Assembly (NCBI RefSeq): GCF_900095305.1
Contig: NZ_FMDO01000056.1
Span: forward strand, 1-64,000
DNA: 64,000 nucleotides
Direction of reading: 5' to 3'
Source: Proteiniborus sp. DW1
Lineage (GTDB): Bacteria > Bacillota > Clostridia > Tissierellales > Proteiniboraceae
The translations under genes were made by a program, and so were the position numbers. Position 1 is the stretch's first letter. Each line of letters starts with the position of its first letter. Shown piece by piece: positions 1-8,472 of the stretch. The notes beneath the pieces are model-generated. The model ran no database searches, was not told the origin of the DNA, and saw only the letters and a list, made by a program, of their open reading frames with translations.

Positions 1-6
1 ATAATG

Positions 7-35
7 GTTCAGCAATAGTTTAACTATTGCTGAAC
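7..35. repeat. 13-bp perfect inverted repeat
   Basis: Arms GTTCAGCAATAGT and ACTATTGCTGAAC flank a 3-base spacer (tta). There is no T-run on either side, so it is a poor candidate for an intrinsic terminator. It lies about 55 bases past the stop of the minus-strand lipoprotein gene. The CAATAGT and ACTATTG words recur in the repeat element at 3661-3800, which suggests a shared repeat family. Confidence 0.6.
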
Positions 36-90
36 TATCGTTACTATATGCTTTCACCACTGTAGACATAATTCTCAATTTTCAATCAAT

Positions 91-1266
91 TCATTGTGGA
101 TCTAATTTCTTTAAGAAGGTCGGTTGTCCTTCCTTTACTTCTATAATAGTTACTGATTTTACCGGATTATGACTTCCATCTATGGATATACTTCCTGTCA
201 CACCAGTGAAATTCTTGGTTGAAGCTAGGGCCTCTCTTAGCTTTTCAGGGTTAACTTCTCCAGTTCTCTCTAATGCATCTGCTAAAAAATATGCTAAATC
301 ATATCCTAAAGCATTGAATGCATCAGGGTCCTTGTCATATTTTGCTTTAAATGCTTCCTTGAATTTGACTACATTTTCTGAATCGTCCATTGGAGAATAA
401 TGACTTGAATAATAAACATTATTTAATGAGTCCTTACCTGCTATCTCTAATAGTTTCGGAGATTCATATCCGTCACCACCAAGTATAGGTATATTAATCC
501 CTAATTCTCTTGCCTGCCTAATAATAAGTCCTACTTCCTCATAATATCCTGGCACAAATAATACTTCTGGATTTTTTCCTTTTATATTTGTTAAAACAGC
601 TTTAAAGTCTGTATCCTTTGCTTGATAAGCTTCTTCGCTTATGACCACTCCTCCAAGCCCTGTAAAAGTTTCATTAAATGCTTTTGATAGTCCTTGAGCA
701 TAGTCACTAGTTGTATCAGCTAGAATAGCTGCTTTTTTATAGCCTAGATCAGTATAAGCAAACTCTGCCATCATAATTCCTTGGAAAGAGTCATTGAAGC
801 ATGTTTTAAAGACATAGTCTTTTACCTTCCCATGACTATCAACTGTAACATCATCCGAAGTTGCTGAAGGAGAAATTATTGGTATTTTATTTTGCATTGC
901 AGCTGGGATTGCAGCCTTAGTACTTCCAGATGTATCTGAACCTAGTATAGCTACAACTTTATCTCTAGTGGCTAATTTTGTAGAAACATTAGCTGATTCT
1001 GTGTCTTCAGACTTGTTGTCATACTTAGCTAGTTCTATTTGTTTCCCTAAAACTCCACCATTCTTATTTATCTCTTCAAAAGCTAGTTCAATACCTTCTA
1101 CAGAACCTTGACCATATGTTGCTGCAGCACCAGAAAGTCCGAAGTTCAAACCTACCTTTATTGTATTTCCACTCTCTGCTTTACTATTTACTCCTCCAGA
1201 GGAACATCCCGCAATAAGGCTTAATGCAAGAAATAATGAAAGTACTACTGTCAATTTTTTATTCAT
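91..1266 (-). CDS. Branched-chain amino acid ABC transporter substrate-binding lipoprotein (LivK-like)
   Basis: This is the extracytoplasmic receptor of a LivJ/LivK-type amino acid importer. The 391-residue product begins with a lipoprotein signal peptide (basic MNKK, hydrophobic stretch, lipobox ending at Cys21) and then shows the periplasmic-binding-protein type I fold, with typical words such as GLSGAAATYGQG and AILGSDTSG. I chose the ATG at 1266 over a GTG at 1275 because an AGAGGTGG ribosome binding site sits just upstream of the ATG. The gene lies downstream of an isoleucine-type T-box, so expression should rise when uncharged tRNA-Ile accumulates. Isoleucine or a branched-chain amino acid is therefore the likely ligand, though this is inference. 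Permease and ATPase genes are not in the window and may lie beyond base 1. Confidence 0.9.
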   Translation of the reverse strand: MNKKLTVVLSLFLALSLIAGCSSGGVNSKAESGNTIKVGLNFGLSGAAATYGQGSVEGIELAFEEINKNGGVLGKQIELAKYDNKSEDTESANVSTKLATRDKVVAILGSDTSGSTKAAIPAAMQNKIPIISPSATSDDVTVDSHGKVKDYVFKTCFNDSFQGIMMAEFAYTDLGYKKAAILADTTSDYAQGLSKAFNETFTGLGGVVISEEAYQAKDTDFKAVLTNIKGKNPEVLFVPGYYEEVGLIIRQARELGINIPILGGDGYESPKLLEIAGKDSLNNVYYSSHYSPMDDSENVVKFKEAFKAKYDKDPDAFNALGYDLAYFLADALERTGEVNPEKLREALASTKNFTGVTGSISIDGSHNPVKSVTIIEVKEGQPTFLKKLDPQ

Positions 1267-1292
1267 TTTAACCACCTCTACTCTTATTATTT

Positions 1293-1340
1293 TTAGAAAT
1301 AATTTTCCTCGCTTATAATCTCAACTTCATCTTGGCTCAT
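1293..1340 (-). CDS. Possible 15-codon leader ORF between T-box and lipoprotein gene
   Basis: An ATG at 1340 preceded by a very strong GGGGGAGGA ribosome binding site opens a 15-codon frame, MSQDEVEIISEENYF, then TAA. It lies after the T-box terminator and 26 bases before the start of the lipoprotein gene. It may be a translated leader peptide, a remnant of a lost gene start, or chance. The strong binding site is the only positive evidence. Confidence 0.3.
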   Translation of the reverse strand: MSQDEVEIISEENYF

Positions 1341-1371
1341 TTAACATTCCTCCCCCTTGAAAAAACTGTAT

Positions 1372-1620
1372 AAATAAAGCCTCTGCACGTATATATACAT
1401 GCAGAGGCAATTCATGCGGTACCACTCTACTTTATAATTATCTCACGATAATTAACTCAACAGGTTCAATTAAACCTTAGCCTTCTAACGGGGCTTACCG
1501 CTATAGCTTACTGATTTCAGCTATATAACTCCGAAGTGATGTTCCCTATGAAATCTATGCTAGCTCTCAGCTACCCTAGCTCTCTGTAATAGATTTTTAT
1601 ATAGTTCACTCTTCATCATT
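1372..1620 (-). promoter_or_regulatory. T-box leader, isoleucine specifier (ATC), with terminator
   Basis: Read on the minus strand, the stretch contains the conserved T-box word AGTGGTACCGCAT (1423-1411). It is followed by an intrinsic terminator, a GCCTCTGCA hairpin and a short T-rich tail at 1379-1408. Upstream are the stem I elements: an AGTGA bulge near the 5' end, an AGAG loop region and a GGAG closing segment. The specifier loop reads GGAACATCAC, where ATC in the expected position is an isoleucine codon. The TGGT bulge pairs with ACCA, fitting an A discriminator base as in tRNA-Ile. Uncharged tRNA-Ile should stabilise the antiterminator and switch on the downstream lipoprotein gene. 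Confidence 0.9.
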
Positions 1621-1640
1621 GTTTTTTGCATTATTATTAA

Positions 1641-2060
1641 TTTCATTGTTCTTTTGCATTTAATATTGAATAATATAACATGTAAAAAAACTATTGTCAA
1701 CATAATTTTTGCAATATTCTTTAAACAACATTTCAAAATATTAACTATTTCAAAAATTAACTTGAATTTTTTGTATTAACTCTAAATATTAACTAGCATA
1801 ATTTGCTTATTTTAAAGTTATTTATTGCATTTTTTATACTTCGGCAAACCTTTTCCCTTGTTGGTTTTGCAATAAGCAAATTATTCTATTGCAATTTTCT
1901 CACAATTATTTGATTTCATTTTATACCTCTCAAAATTTTACTTAACTAAAATTTATAGCATCTAAAACTCTAATAAAAATAGAAGTTTGCTGAATAATTT
2001 ATACTGTGTTGTCAGAAAATAGATTTGAAGAAAACTATATCTATTTTTTGGAGGAATAAT
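1641..2060. other. Intergenic region between divergent genes, no gene seen
   Basis: About 400 very AT-rich bases separate the T-box from the FAD/Rieske gene. I see no open frame with a ribosome binding site and no known RNA. Promoters for the T-box (minus) and the oxidoreductase (plus) must lie here, but I could not place -35/-10 pairs with confidence. A loose inverted pair (ttaactagcataatttgc / gcaaattattc) surrounds 1790-1885. Confidence 0.5.
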
Positions 2061-3626
2061 ATGAATATAGACAATTATACAAGTTTTAGAGAACTTCCTA
2101 AATCTTATTGGAAATCATCTACTGAAGATACAAATTATCCTACTCTAACAAAGGATTTAAATGTAGATGTAGCCATAATTGGGGGCGGATTAGTAGGTAT
2201 CCAGTGTGCTTATTTTTTAAAAAAAGAAGGGCTAAAGATTGCTGTCCTTGAAGCAAGGCGCATAGCTACTGGTACTACAGAATATACTACTGCTAAAATT
2301 ACATCTCAACATGAATTAATCTATAATAAGCTAAAAATCCAGATGGGAGAAGAACTTGCAAGACAATATGCAGAAGCTAATGAATATGCTATACAGGAGT
2401 ATAAAAAAATAGCAGAAGAAAATAATATCCAATGTGATTATATATCTCAATCTGCATTTGTATATACTATGCAAGATAACTACATCCAGCAAATTAGCGA
2501 TGAAGTCAAAGCAGCTTCAAGTTTAGGAATTAAAGCATCATATGTAGAAGAAATACCTTTTCCCATGCCTATAAAGGCTGCAGTACGTTTTGATAACCAA
2601 GCCCAATTTCACCCACTTAAATACATCCTTGCTTTAGCAAAAACTATTCCTAGTAATGACTGTCACATTTTTGAACAAAGTAGGGCAATTACTCTTGATG
2701 AAGGTGATAACTACATAATAACTACTGCAAAGGGAAACAAAGTAACTGCAAAAAAGGTAATCATTGCATCTCATTATCCCTTCTACAATAAAAAAGGAAT
2801 GTACTACTCTAGAATTTATCAAGAAAGGTCCTATGTACTTGCTGTAAAAGCAAAAGAAAAATATCCAGGGGGAATGTATATAAATGCTGAAGATCCTGCT
2901 CGTTCACTTAGACATCAACCTTATGAAAATGGTGAACTTATATTAGTTGGTGGTGACCATCACAAGACAGGACAAGGTAAGGATACATTTAAGCACTATG
3001 AGACACTAGTTAGCTTTGCAAAAGATATCTTCACTATAGAAGATATTCCTTTTAGGTGGTCTACTCAGGATTGTATGACATTAGATGGAATCCCCTATGT
3101 AGGACACTATGCTTCTGACACACCTAATCTTTACATTGCTACAGGTTTTCAAAAGTGGGGTATGACAAATAGTATGGTCTCTGCAATGCTCATTCGAGAT
3201 TTAATCGTGAAAGGTGAAAGTCCTTGGCAGGATGTATACAATCCTTCTCGTAAAACTATTTTAGCTTCTGCAAAGAATTTTGTTGTAGAAAATCTAAATG
3301 TAGCAGAACAACTCATAGATGGTAAGCTTTCTCCTCTCCCTACTGACATAGACGTTAAACCTGGTGAAGGAAAAGTTTGCATGATTGATGGAAAGCGAGC
3401 TGGAGTATATAAAGATGAAGAAGGTAATTTACACTTGGTAAATACTACTTGTACACATATGGGCTGTGAATTAAACTGGAATTCTGCTGAAAGAACTTGG
3501 GATTGTCCTTGTCATGGTTCTAGGTTTTCATATGACGGGGAGATAGTTGCAGGCCCCGCCACAAAACCACTAAGCTTTTCTAATGATGTAAATACTTTAA
3601 AGAAGCTCCTTCAGGAAGATTTTTAA
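2061..3626 (+). CDS. FAD-dependent oxidoreductase fused to a C-terminal Rieske [2Fe-2S] domain
   Basis: The 521-residue protein begins with a DAO-type FAD domain (dinucleotide-binding GGGLVG near residues 41-46) and ends with a Rieske domain. The cluster ligands are visible as C464-x-H466 and C482-x-x-H485. This architecture (glycine-oxidase/DadA-like flavoprotein plus Rieske) is known in bacteria, but its substrate is generally uncharacterised. Electrons would pass between FAD and the [2Fe-2S] cluster. There is no signal peptide or membrane segment, so it should be cytoplasmic. I chose ATG 2061 because GGAGGAATAAT precedes it perfectly; an upstream ATG at 2025 lacks a binding site. It stands alone, with no obvious partner gene. 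Confidence 0.88.
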   Translation: MNIDNYTSFRELPKSYWKSSTEDTNYPTLTKDLNVDVAIIGGGLVGIQCAYFLKKEGLKIAVLEARRIATGTTEYTTAKITSQHELIYNKLKIQMGEELARQYAEANEYAIQEYKKIAEENNIQCDYISQSAFVYTMQDNYIQQISDEVKAASSLGIKASYVEEIPFPMPIKAAVRFDNQAQFHPLKYILALAKTIPSNDCHIFEQSRAITLDEGDNYIITTAKGNKVTAKKVIIASHYPFYNKKGMYYSRIYQERSYVLAVKAKEKYPGGMYINAEDPARSLRHQPYENGELILVGGDHHKTGQGKDTFKHYETLVSFAKDIFTIEDIPFRWSTQDCMTLDGIPYVGHYASDTPNLYIATGFQKWGMTNSMVSAMLIRDLIVKGESPWQDVYNPSRKTILASAKNFVVENLNVAEQLIDGKLSPLPTDIDVKPGEGKVCMIDGKRAGVYKDEEGNLHLVNTTCTHMGCELNWNSAERTWDCPCHGSRFSYDGEIVAGPATKPLSFSNDVNTLKKLLQEDF

Positions 3627-3660
3627 ATAAGATATTAAACTATGTAAAAATCACTATTTT

Positions 3661-3800
3661 ATCATTCTAGACGTAGTGAAGAATCTCATGTTATAACAAT
3701 AGTTAAATAATAATAAGCAGTAGTTAAACAATCATTAAACTATTGTTTAACTACTGCCAACTATTGCTTAACGAGATCCTTCGCTAACGCTCAGGATGAC
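3661..3800. repeat. MITE-like nested inverted-repeat element
   Basis: The left arm (TCATTCTAGACGTAGTGAAG then AATCTC, 3663-3687) is an imperfect inverted copy of the right arm (GAGATCCTTCG...CAGGATGAC, 3773-3800). Inside lies a 13-bp perfect stem, CAGTAGTTAAACA / TGTTTAACTACTG (3718-3756), with additional CAATAGT/ACTATTG words. No transposase is present. The terminal motif (TCATTCTGA...GAAGAATCTC style) resembles short dispersed repeats common in bacterial genomes, and a related element lies at 10142-10219. It sits between convergent gene ends, where it may also help terminate transcription. Confidence 0.6.
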
Positions 3801-3822
3801 ATACGTCAAAAGTGTAGTTAAT

Positions 3823-5466
3823 TTAAAAAATGGCATTAGAGTTTCTTAGGATAGCTTCTACTCTCTCCTTCTCAGGTATTATTCTAGTATTTTCTTCGTC
3901 GTAGGCATACAATGCGCCACTTACCATTCTTGTTTTTAATTCTCCTTTTGCTGTACCTATACCTTTTAGCTGAGGAGCATCTAATATTCCTAGTTCAACT
4001 GCTTTTACTAATGTATCTGGGTCTATTAAAGGGTCTTCCACTTTAAAATTAAGTATTCTTATGCTATCTATGATAAGCTTTGCTTCTTCTATTAGCTCAT
4101 TTTTTCTTCTTTGAACATTTGCATCCTTAGTTAAGTTTATAGAACCTAAAAACTCGTTTTTGATTATTCCTCTGACTATTTTACAGGATTCTATAACATC
4201 CTCTGCCTCTGCTGCATGATGTGCTTCACAGAAGCCCACTACATGATATATATGAGGCTTTATAGCCATAGCTAAATATGCAGATGCAGCCAATTGCCCC
4301 TTTGCTTGACTTAAATCTGCTGGGAAGCTGGCTAAGCCTGCTCTAGCTTGACGATATACTCTAAAATTCTCATCAATTAAGCTTTCTATTAGCTCTATCT
4401 TAGCTAACATTTTACCTAAGTCGTTCTCAGCCGAAATATGAGCTGGCACATTAAACATAAATTGTGCTATGTAATCCCTTACCCCCATTTTTTTCGCATT
4501 ATATGCAGCTAAATATGCAGCAGCAACTCCTATAGCATCATGGGCATCTCTTAGACTCCAATGATGAGGATCATTTACTTCTACTGGTATGTTTCTTTCT
4601 CCATGCCAAGCCATTACCTGTTGATTTTCTATTATGGCATCTCTTAGGGTTCTTGGCCCCCTTTTATCTAGCTCTGAGTACCAGAAAAGAGGCACTGCAC
4701 ACCAAGCATTGTTTATGGTATCCTTTAAAACCTCTGCAAATTTAATTATGTTCTTAGTTCCACTATAAGACCTTAATAGGGGATAATTCCCTCTTTGAGC
4801 TGCAGAATATAACTTCCTCAAATCCTCACAAGTTCTTACAGGCACTCCCCCAGCTCCTCTTAAGTTCTCATCCATATTTTCCTGATCAAAGAAAAACTCT
4901 TGTGCATTTTGATCTGGGGCAATGGATATTATATCTAGCACCCTAGCTTCAGCAATCTTTTCTATGGCTTCTATAGTCTTCTCTATAGAAGTAAGTCCTA
5001 AATGATGTCTCAGTACAGGATATGGATACTTAGCCTTTATTCTATCTATGAGATTTTTAGGATACACTTCTTCTTCTTGATTTTCTTGACCTTTAATATA
5101 AGCTATTACCTCATCAATATCCTCAGTACCATAAAATATCTTATGAAATATATTATATTTCTCTGCCACTAAGGCTGTTGGCTCCGTGCCTCCAAATAGC
5201 CAAGTTATGGCCTTAAGCTCCTTTTTTTCTTCGATATTTTTCTTCAACTCTTCAAGTATCTTATGAAGCGGTTCTGGTGAAAGCCTATATGATAGTCCTA
5301 CAATGTCAGGCTTCTTTTCTTCAATAATCTTAATAATCTCTTCAACGCTTATTCCTATACCTACAAATTCTGTTTTATAGTTTTCCTTTTCTGCTAAACT
5401 TAAAAAATTCATTGTCCCTGCTACATGAACACAATTTCCAAGTGTTAATCCTATAATTTTCTTCAT
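3823..5466 (-). CDS. B12-binding mutase-like enzyme: glutamate-mutase-like TIM barrel with fused cobalamin domain
   Basis: The first ~125 residues of this 547-residue protein look like a cobalamin-binding Rossmann domain. GNCVHVAG at residues 10-17 matches DxHxxG with Asp replaced by Cys and His14 kept as candidate lower axial ligand; Ser59 and Gly92-Gly93 occupy the other two expected sites. Residues ~150-547 resemble the epsilon subunit of adenosylcobalamin-dependent glutamate mutase, including the C-terminal ILDAPQ...G region. The arrangement would thus be MutS and MutE fused in S-E order. Carbon-skeleton rearrangement of an acidic amino acid is plausible, but the substrate is unknown. Its ATG overlaps the stop of the upstream dehydrogenase gene (TAATG), indicating translational coupling, and the operon begins with a c-di-AMP riboswitch. 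I do not recognise a characterised homologue with this context. Confidence 0.7.
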   Translation of the reverse strand: MKKIIGLTLGNCVHVAGTMNFLSLAEKENYKTEFVGIGISVEEIIKIIEEKKPDIVGLSYRLSPEPLHKILEELKKNIEEKKELKAITWLFGGTEPTALVAEKYNIFHKIFYGTEDIDEVIAYIKGQENQEEEVYPKNLIDRIKAKYPYPVLRHHLGLTSIEKTIEAIEKIAEARVLDIISIAPDQNAQEFFFDQENMDENLRGAGGVPVRTCEDLRKLYSAAQRGNYPLLRSYSGTKNIIKFAEVLKDTINNAWCAVPLFWYSELDKRGPRTLRDAIIENQQVMAWHGERNIPVEVNDPHHWSLRDAHDAIGVAAAYLAAYNAKKMGVRDYIAQFMFNVPAHISAENDLGKMLAKIELIESLIDENFRVYRQARAGLASFPADLSQAKGQLAASAYLAMAIKPHIYHVVGFCEAHHAAEAEDVIESCKIVRGIIKNEFLGSINLTKDANVQRRKNELIEEAKLIIDSIRILNFKVEDPLIDPDTLVKAVELGILDAPQLKGIGTAKGELKTRMVSGALYAYDEENTRIIPEKERVEAILRNSNAIF

Positions 5467-6584
5467 TAAACCACCTCTTCCAACCTTCTCTTAACTATTG
5501 TTCCTCTTCTCGCTAGCATATGCATTTCAGCAATAGTTAGACCTTCTAAGCCAAGCCTATCTGCTGTTCTACCTTCTAATCTAAAATCAATATTTGTCAT
5601 TAATTGAGCCACGTTGATTATAGAAGATATGGCCGGAGTTTTCATGCCTAAGCTATGGGCAATAGACTCTAATGGCACAAGACTGTAGGGAACATCTTCA
5701 TAAATATATCTAATATGTAAACCCTGAGGTGCTTGCAATCCTTTATATGCAGGGTTGCTCTGAACTGCCTCAAAAATACTGTCACCCTTTGCTCCATATG
5801 TCTCCCTTAACCATTCAGTAGCAGACAATGTCTCTACCTGAAGCATTCTTCCTAACTCCATTCTCTCTCTATCTATTTTCTCAAGAAAATTACCTATTGA
5901 TGGTGTTATCCCCTCAGTATAGTATTCAAAAGGTGCCCCTCTTTCAATATGTCCACTATTTAAAAGTGTTGGTGCTGGATGAAATATTGCTCCATAGTTG
6001 TTGATACTAGTTTCTAAAACATCCTTGGCTGGAATGAACTGCGGGTATGCTTCATTGATAAGTTCTAAAACATAATTAGTTTTTATAGCTGGTATAGCTG
6101 CTAAGGTTACTTCCTTTTTAGATTTAAAAATATGTGCATGATTATATTTAGTAGCTCTACAAGCATAAATGAAAGTTTGAGCTTCTGCTACTATAATATT
6201 GTTCTTCTTTCTTTCTCTTAATAGAGTTTCATATACCTCTAGAGCCCCTCCAGTCCGTCCAGGATTTAATACTATTATCTGCCCATCTTTTAAATAAGGA
6301 GCCATTTCCTTAGCTATATCATAATGTCCCATAGCCGGTATGGTTACCATTATTATGTCAACATCTTTAACCGCCTCTTCAATGTTGTTTGTAACTTTAT
6401 TTAGTACTCCGTATCCATTTTCTTCGCCTGTAAGGTAAATGGTTTGTTCCTTCATTAAAGGGAATATCTTTTCTAATGTTCTATTATACAGGTTTACCTT
6501 ATATCCAATCATCGCAAGGTAGCCTGCCATTGCAATTCCTCCATTGCCTGCCCCAATAATACAATACCTAAGACTCCTATCCAT
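5466..6584 (-). CDS. NAD(P)-dependent opine (octopine/nopaline) dehydrogenase family protein
   Basis: The 372-residue product has an N-terminal Rossmann domain (GAGNGGIAMAGYL, residues 9-21) and a C-terminal octopine-dehydrogenase-type helical domain with the family's N-x-G-H-x-E-R-G-A pattern around residues 209-217. Such enzymes reductively couple an amino acid with a 2-oxo acid, or oxidise the product, using NAD(P)H. The ATG at 6584 follows GGGAGGATGGGTAT. The gene is the first of a two-gene operon and is translationally coupled to the B12 mutase-like gene. A ydaO-type c-di-AMP riboswitch with terminator lies just upstream. The substrate is not evident; a glutamate- or beta-amino-acid-derived compound is inferred from context only. 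Confidence 0.8.
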   Translation of the reverse strand: MDRSLRYCIIGAGNGGIAMAGYLAMIGYKVNLYNRTLEKIFPLMKEQTIYLTGEENGYGVLNKVTNNIEEAVKDVDIIMVTIPAMGHYDIAKEMAPYLKDGQIIVLNPGRTGGALEVYETLLRERKKNNIIVAEAQTFIYACRATKYNHAHIFKSKKEVTLAAIPAIKTNYVLELINEAYPQFIPAKDVLETSINNYGAIFHPAPTLLNSGHIERGAPFEYYTEGITPSIGNFLEKIDRERMELGRMLQVETLSATEWLRETYGAKGDSIFEAVQSNPAYKGLQAPQGLHIRYIYEDVPYSLVPLESIAHSLGMKTPAISSIINVAQLMTNIDFRLEGRTADRLGLEGLTIAEMHMLARRGTIVKRRLEEVV

Positions 6585-6640
6585 ATACCCATCCTCCCAA
6601 AATCAAATTTCCGAATTATGTTAACTAAAATTTTGGGGTC

Positions 6641-6803
6641 AAAAAAAACCATGGGGTTCCATAGTTTTTACATCAGTATACTATACTGCCCCCTTATACG
6701 CTTACGAGGTTAGCTGTCGGGTTAGGGCTAAAGGGTAGCCCCTCCTAAATAGGATTCACCCCTAAAAATTGGTTCCCCCGCTTCTTAAGAGAATTCAGCG
6801 ATT
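6641..6803 (-). promoter_or_regulatory. Cyclic-di-AMP (ydaO/yuaA-type) riboswitch with terminator
   Basis: On the minus strand the aptamer carries the conserved ydaO words in order: AAGCGGGGGAACC, AGGGGTGAATCC, GGGGCTACCC and CAGCTAACCTCGTAAGCG. A terminator hairpin, built from AAAACTATGG and CCATGGTTTT, with a run of eight T follows at 6671-6641. The leader ends about 55 bases before the opine-dehydrogenase-like gene. In characterised members, ligand binding favours termination, so c-di-AMP should switch this operon off. A near-identical leader precedes the glutamate 2,3-aminomutase gene. Confidence 0.92.
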
Positions 6804-6976
6804 CTATATTTATTTTAGTCATAATTATTATGAAAATTATAACATATACTTCCATCCTTTACAATAGAAATATTTTTATCTATTTATAAATTATATTATT
6901 TTCATGTCCAAAAAATTAATACTATTTTTTAATTAGATAAATAGGAAACTAAGTATTTTCGCTAACCTTTATACTT

Positions 6977-8239
6977 TTAAATAAAATCCCTTATATTTTG
7001 AGTCGGATAATTCTCATATCTTACCACTTTACCTTCCCAAGTTCTAAACATGATATAGTCTTTTCCTCTGGAAACTAGATACTGTGGCAATAAAGGTGTT
7101 TTTCCTTTTCCTTTTGGTGCATTTACTATATATGTTGGTATAGCCATACCTGAAGTATATCCTCTTAAATACTCCATTATCTCTAATCCATCATCTACAG
7201 AAGTATTAAAATGCGAAGTTCCTATAACATGCTTAGCATGGAAAATATAATAAGGCTTTACCCTGATTTTAAGTAATTCCTGATTCAACCTTCTCATAAC
7301 AAACTTGTCGTTATTTATTCCATTTAGCAATACTGCCTGGTTTCCAAGTGGAATTCCAGCATTGGCTAGCTTTTCACATGCCGCCTTTGATTCCTCAGTT
7401 ATTTCTTTAGGATGATTAAAGTGAGTATTTATATATACTGGATGATATTTTTTAATTATATTTACCAAGTCATCTGTAATTCTCTGAGGCATAGTAACAG
7501 GAACTCTAGAGCCAATCCTGATATAGTCAACATGAGGTATGGAACTGATTTCCTTTAGTATCCAATCTAACCTATTATCCGGTAATGTAAGCGGGTCTCC
7601 TCCAGTAATAAGCACATCTCGAATTTCTTTATTGTCTCTTATATATTTAATAGATTCCTCAATCATCTCAGTGGATGAATGTTCATCTTTTTGTCCAATA
7701 TTTCTTCTTCTTTGACAATGTCTACAATACATTGCACATTCATTTGTTACATTTAATATTAGCCTATCTGGATATCTTCTAGTTAAACATCCTGCTGGGT
7801 TAGTGTATTCTTCCGCCATGGGGTCAGCATCTCCTGAACTCTCCATCACTTCCATAATTGAAGGAATACAAAGTAGTCTTATGGGATCATACTTATCATC
7901 CTTGTCTATCAAACTTGCATAATATGGTGATATAGCCCACCTATATTTTTCCCCAATTTTTCTAATATTGGATTTTTCCTTTTCGCTTAGGTTTATAATT
8001 TTACTTAATGTATCTACATCACTTATTCTATTGGTAAGTTGCCACCTATAGTCATTCCAGTCCTCATCAGTTCCATTTAGTAATCCTAATATCTTGAGCT
8101 TTGCCTCCTTATATTCTTCTGATAAGTTTAAGCCAACTGGAATACTATCCTTAATATCTAAATAATCCTGAATTTTAGATTTTAACTCCTCTGCTCTTTT
8201 TAATGAAATTTGTTTTTTCCTGTTCAAAGTTTCTTTCAT
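6977..8239 (-). CDS. eam: Glutamate 2,3-aminomutase (radical SAM, PLP-dependent)
   Basis: This lysine-2,3-aminomutase-family enzyme should interconvert L-glutamate and beta-glutamate. In the 420-residue protein, the radical SAM cluster motif is C168-x3-C172-x2-C175 and the PLP lysine is K380. In lysine 2,3-aminomutase two aspartates (293 and 330) bind the substrate side-chain amine. Here the equivalent residues are Lys336 and Asn373, with identical 37-residue spacing and the same 7-residue spacing to the PLP lysine. Lys and Asn at these sites are the signature reported for glutamate 2,3-aminomutase of Clostridioides difficile. The start at 8239 is set by AAAGGAGCG upstream; longer frames lack such a site. 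A c-di-AMP riboswitch precedes the gene. It stands alone, but shares its control element with the neighbouring two-gene operon. Confidence 0.88.
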   Translation of the reverse strand: MKETLNRKKQISLKRAEELKSKIQDYLDIKDSIPVGLNLSEEYKEAKLKILGLLNGTDEDWNDYRWQLTNRISDVDTLSKIINLSEKEKSNIRKIGEKYRWAISPYYASLIDKDDKYDPIRLLCIPSIMEVMESSGDADPMAEEYTNPAGCLTRRYPDRLILNVTNECAMYCRHCQRRRNIGQKDEHSSTEMIEESIKYIRDNKEIRDVLITGGDPLTLPDNRLDWILKEISSIPHVDYIRIGSRVPVTMPQRITDDLVNIIKKYHPVYINTHFNHPKEITEESKAACEKLANAGIPLGNQAVLLNGINNDKFVMRRLNQELLKIRVKPYYIFHAKHVIGTSHFNTSVDDGLEIMEYLRGYTSGMAIPTYIVNAPKGKGKTPLLPQYLVSRGKDYIMFRTWEGKVVRYENYPTQNIRDFI

Positions 8240-8472
8240 CAAATACGCTCCTTTCACTTTTAATATCTTTATTATCTTGTAACATAACAAAAAATAGGAA
8301 ATGAATCCTAGGTATATAAATCAACACATCCTCATTAATAATTGAAAAGTTAGGATAAGAGTAAGGATATAAAATAGTTGAATCGATAACAACTTTCATG
8401 ATATGCATAGATTGGACTTTAGAAATGTTATCAAAATCTATGTTGCTATATTATGTAAACTGCTTTTTTCAA

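Noticed and set aside
6641-6803. Cobalamin riboswitch, considered because a B12 protein gene follows
   Set aside because: The conserved words are those of the ydaO/c-di-AMP aptamer (GGGGGAACC, GGGGTGAATCC, CAGCTAACCTCGTAAGCG); the B12-box is absent, and the same leader precedes a gene with no B12 link.
6977-8239. Lysine 2,3-aminomutase (KamA/AblA)
   Set aside because: The two side-chain-binding aspartates are Lys336 and Asn373 instead, the glutamate-aminomutase pattern, and no AblB or lysine-fermentation genes are nearby.
8175-8408. 77-codon minus-strand frame over the aminomutase leader
   Set aside because: It overlaps the true aminomutase start in another frame, has no ribosome binding site and no protein-like composition.
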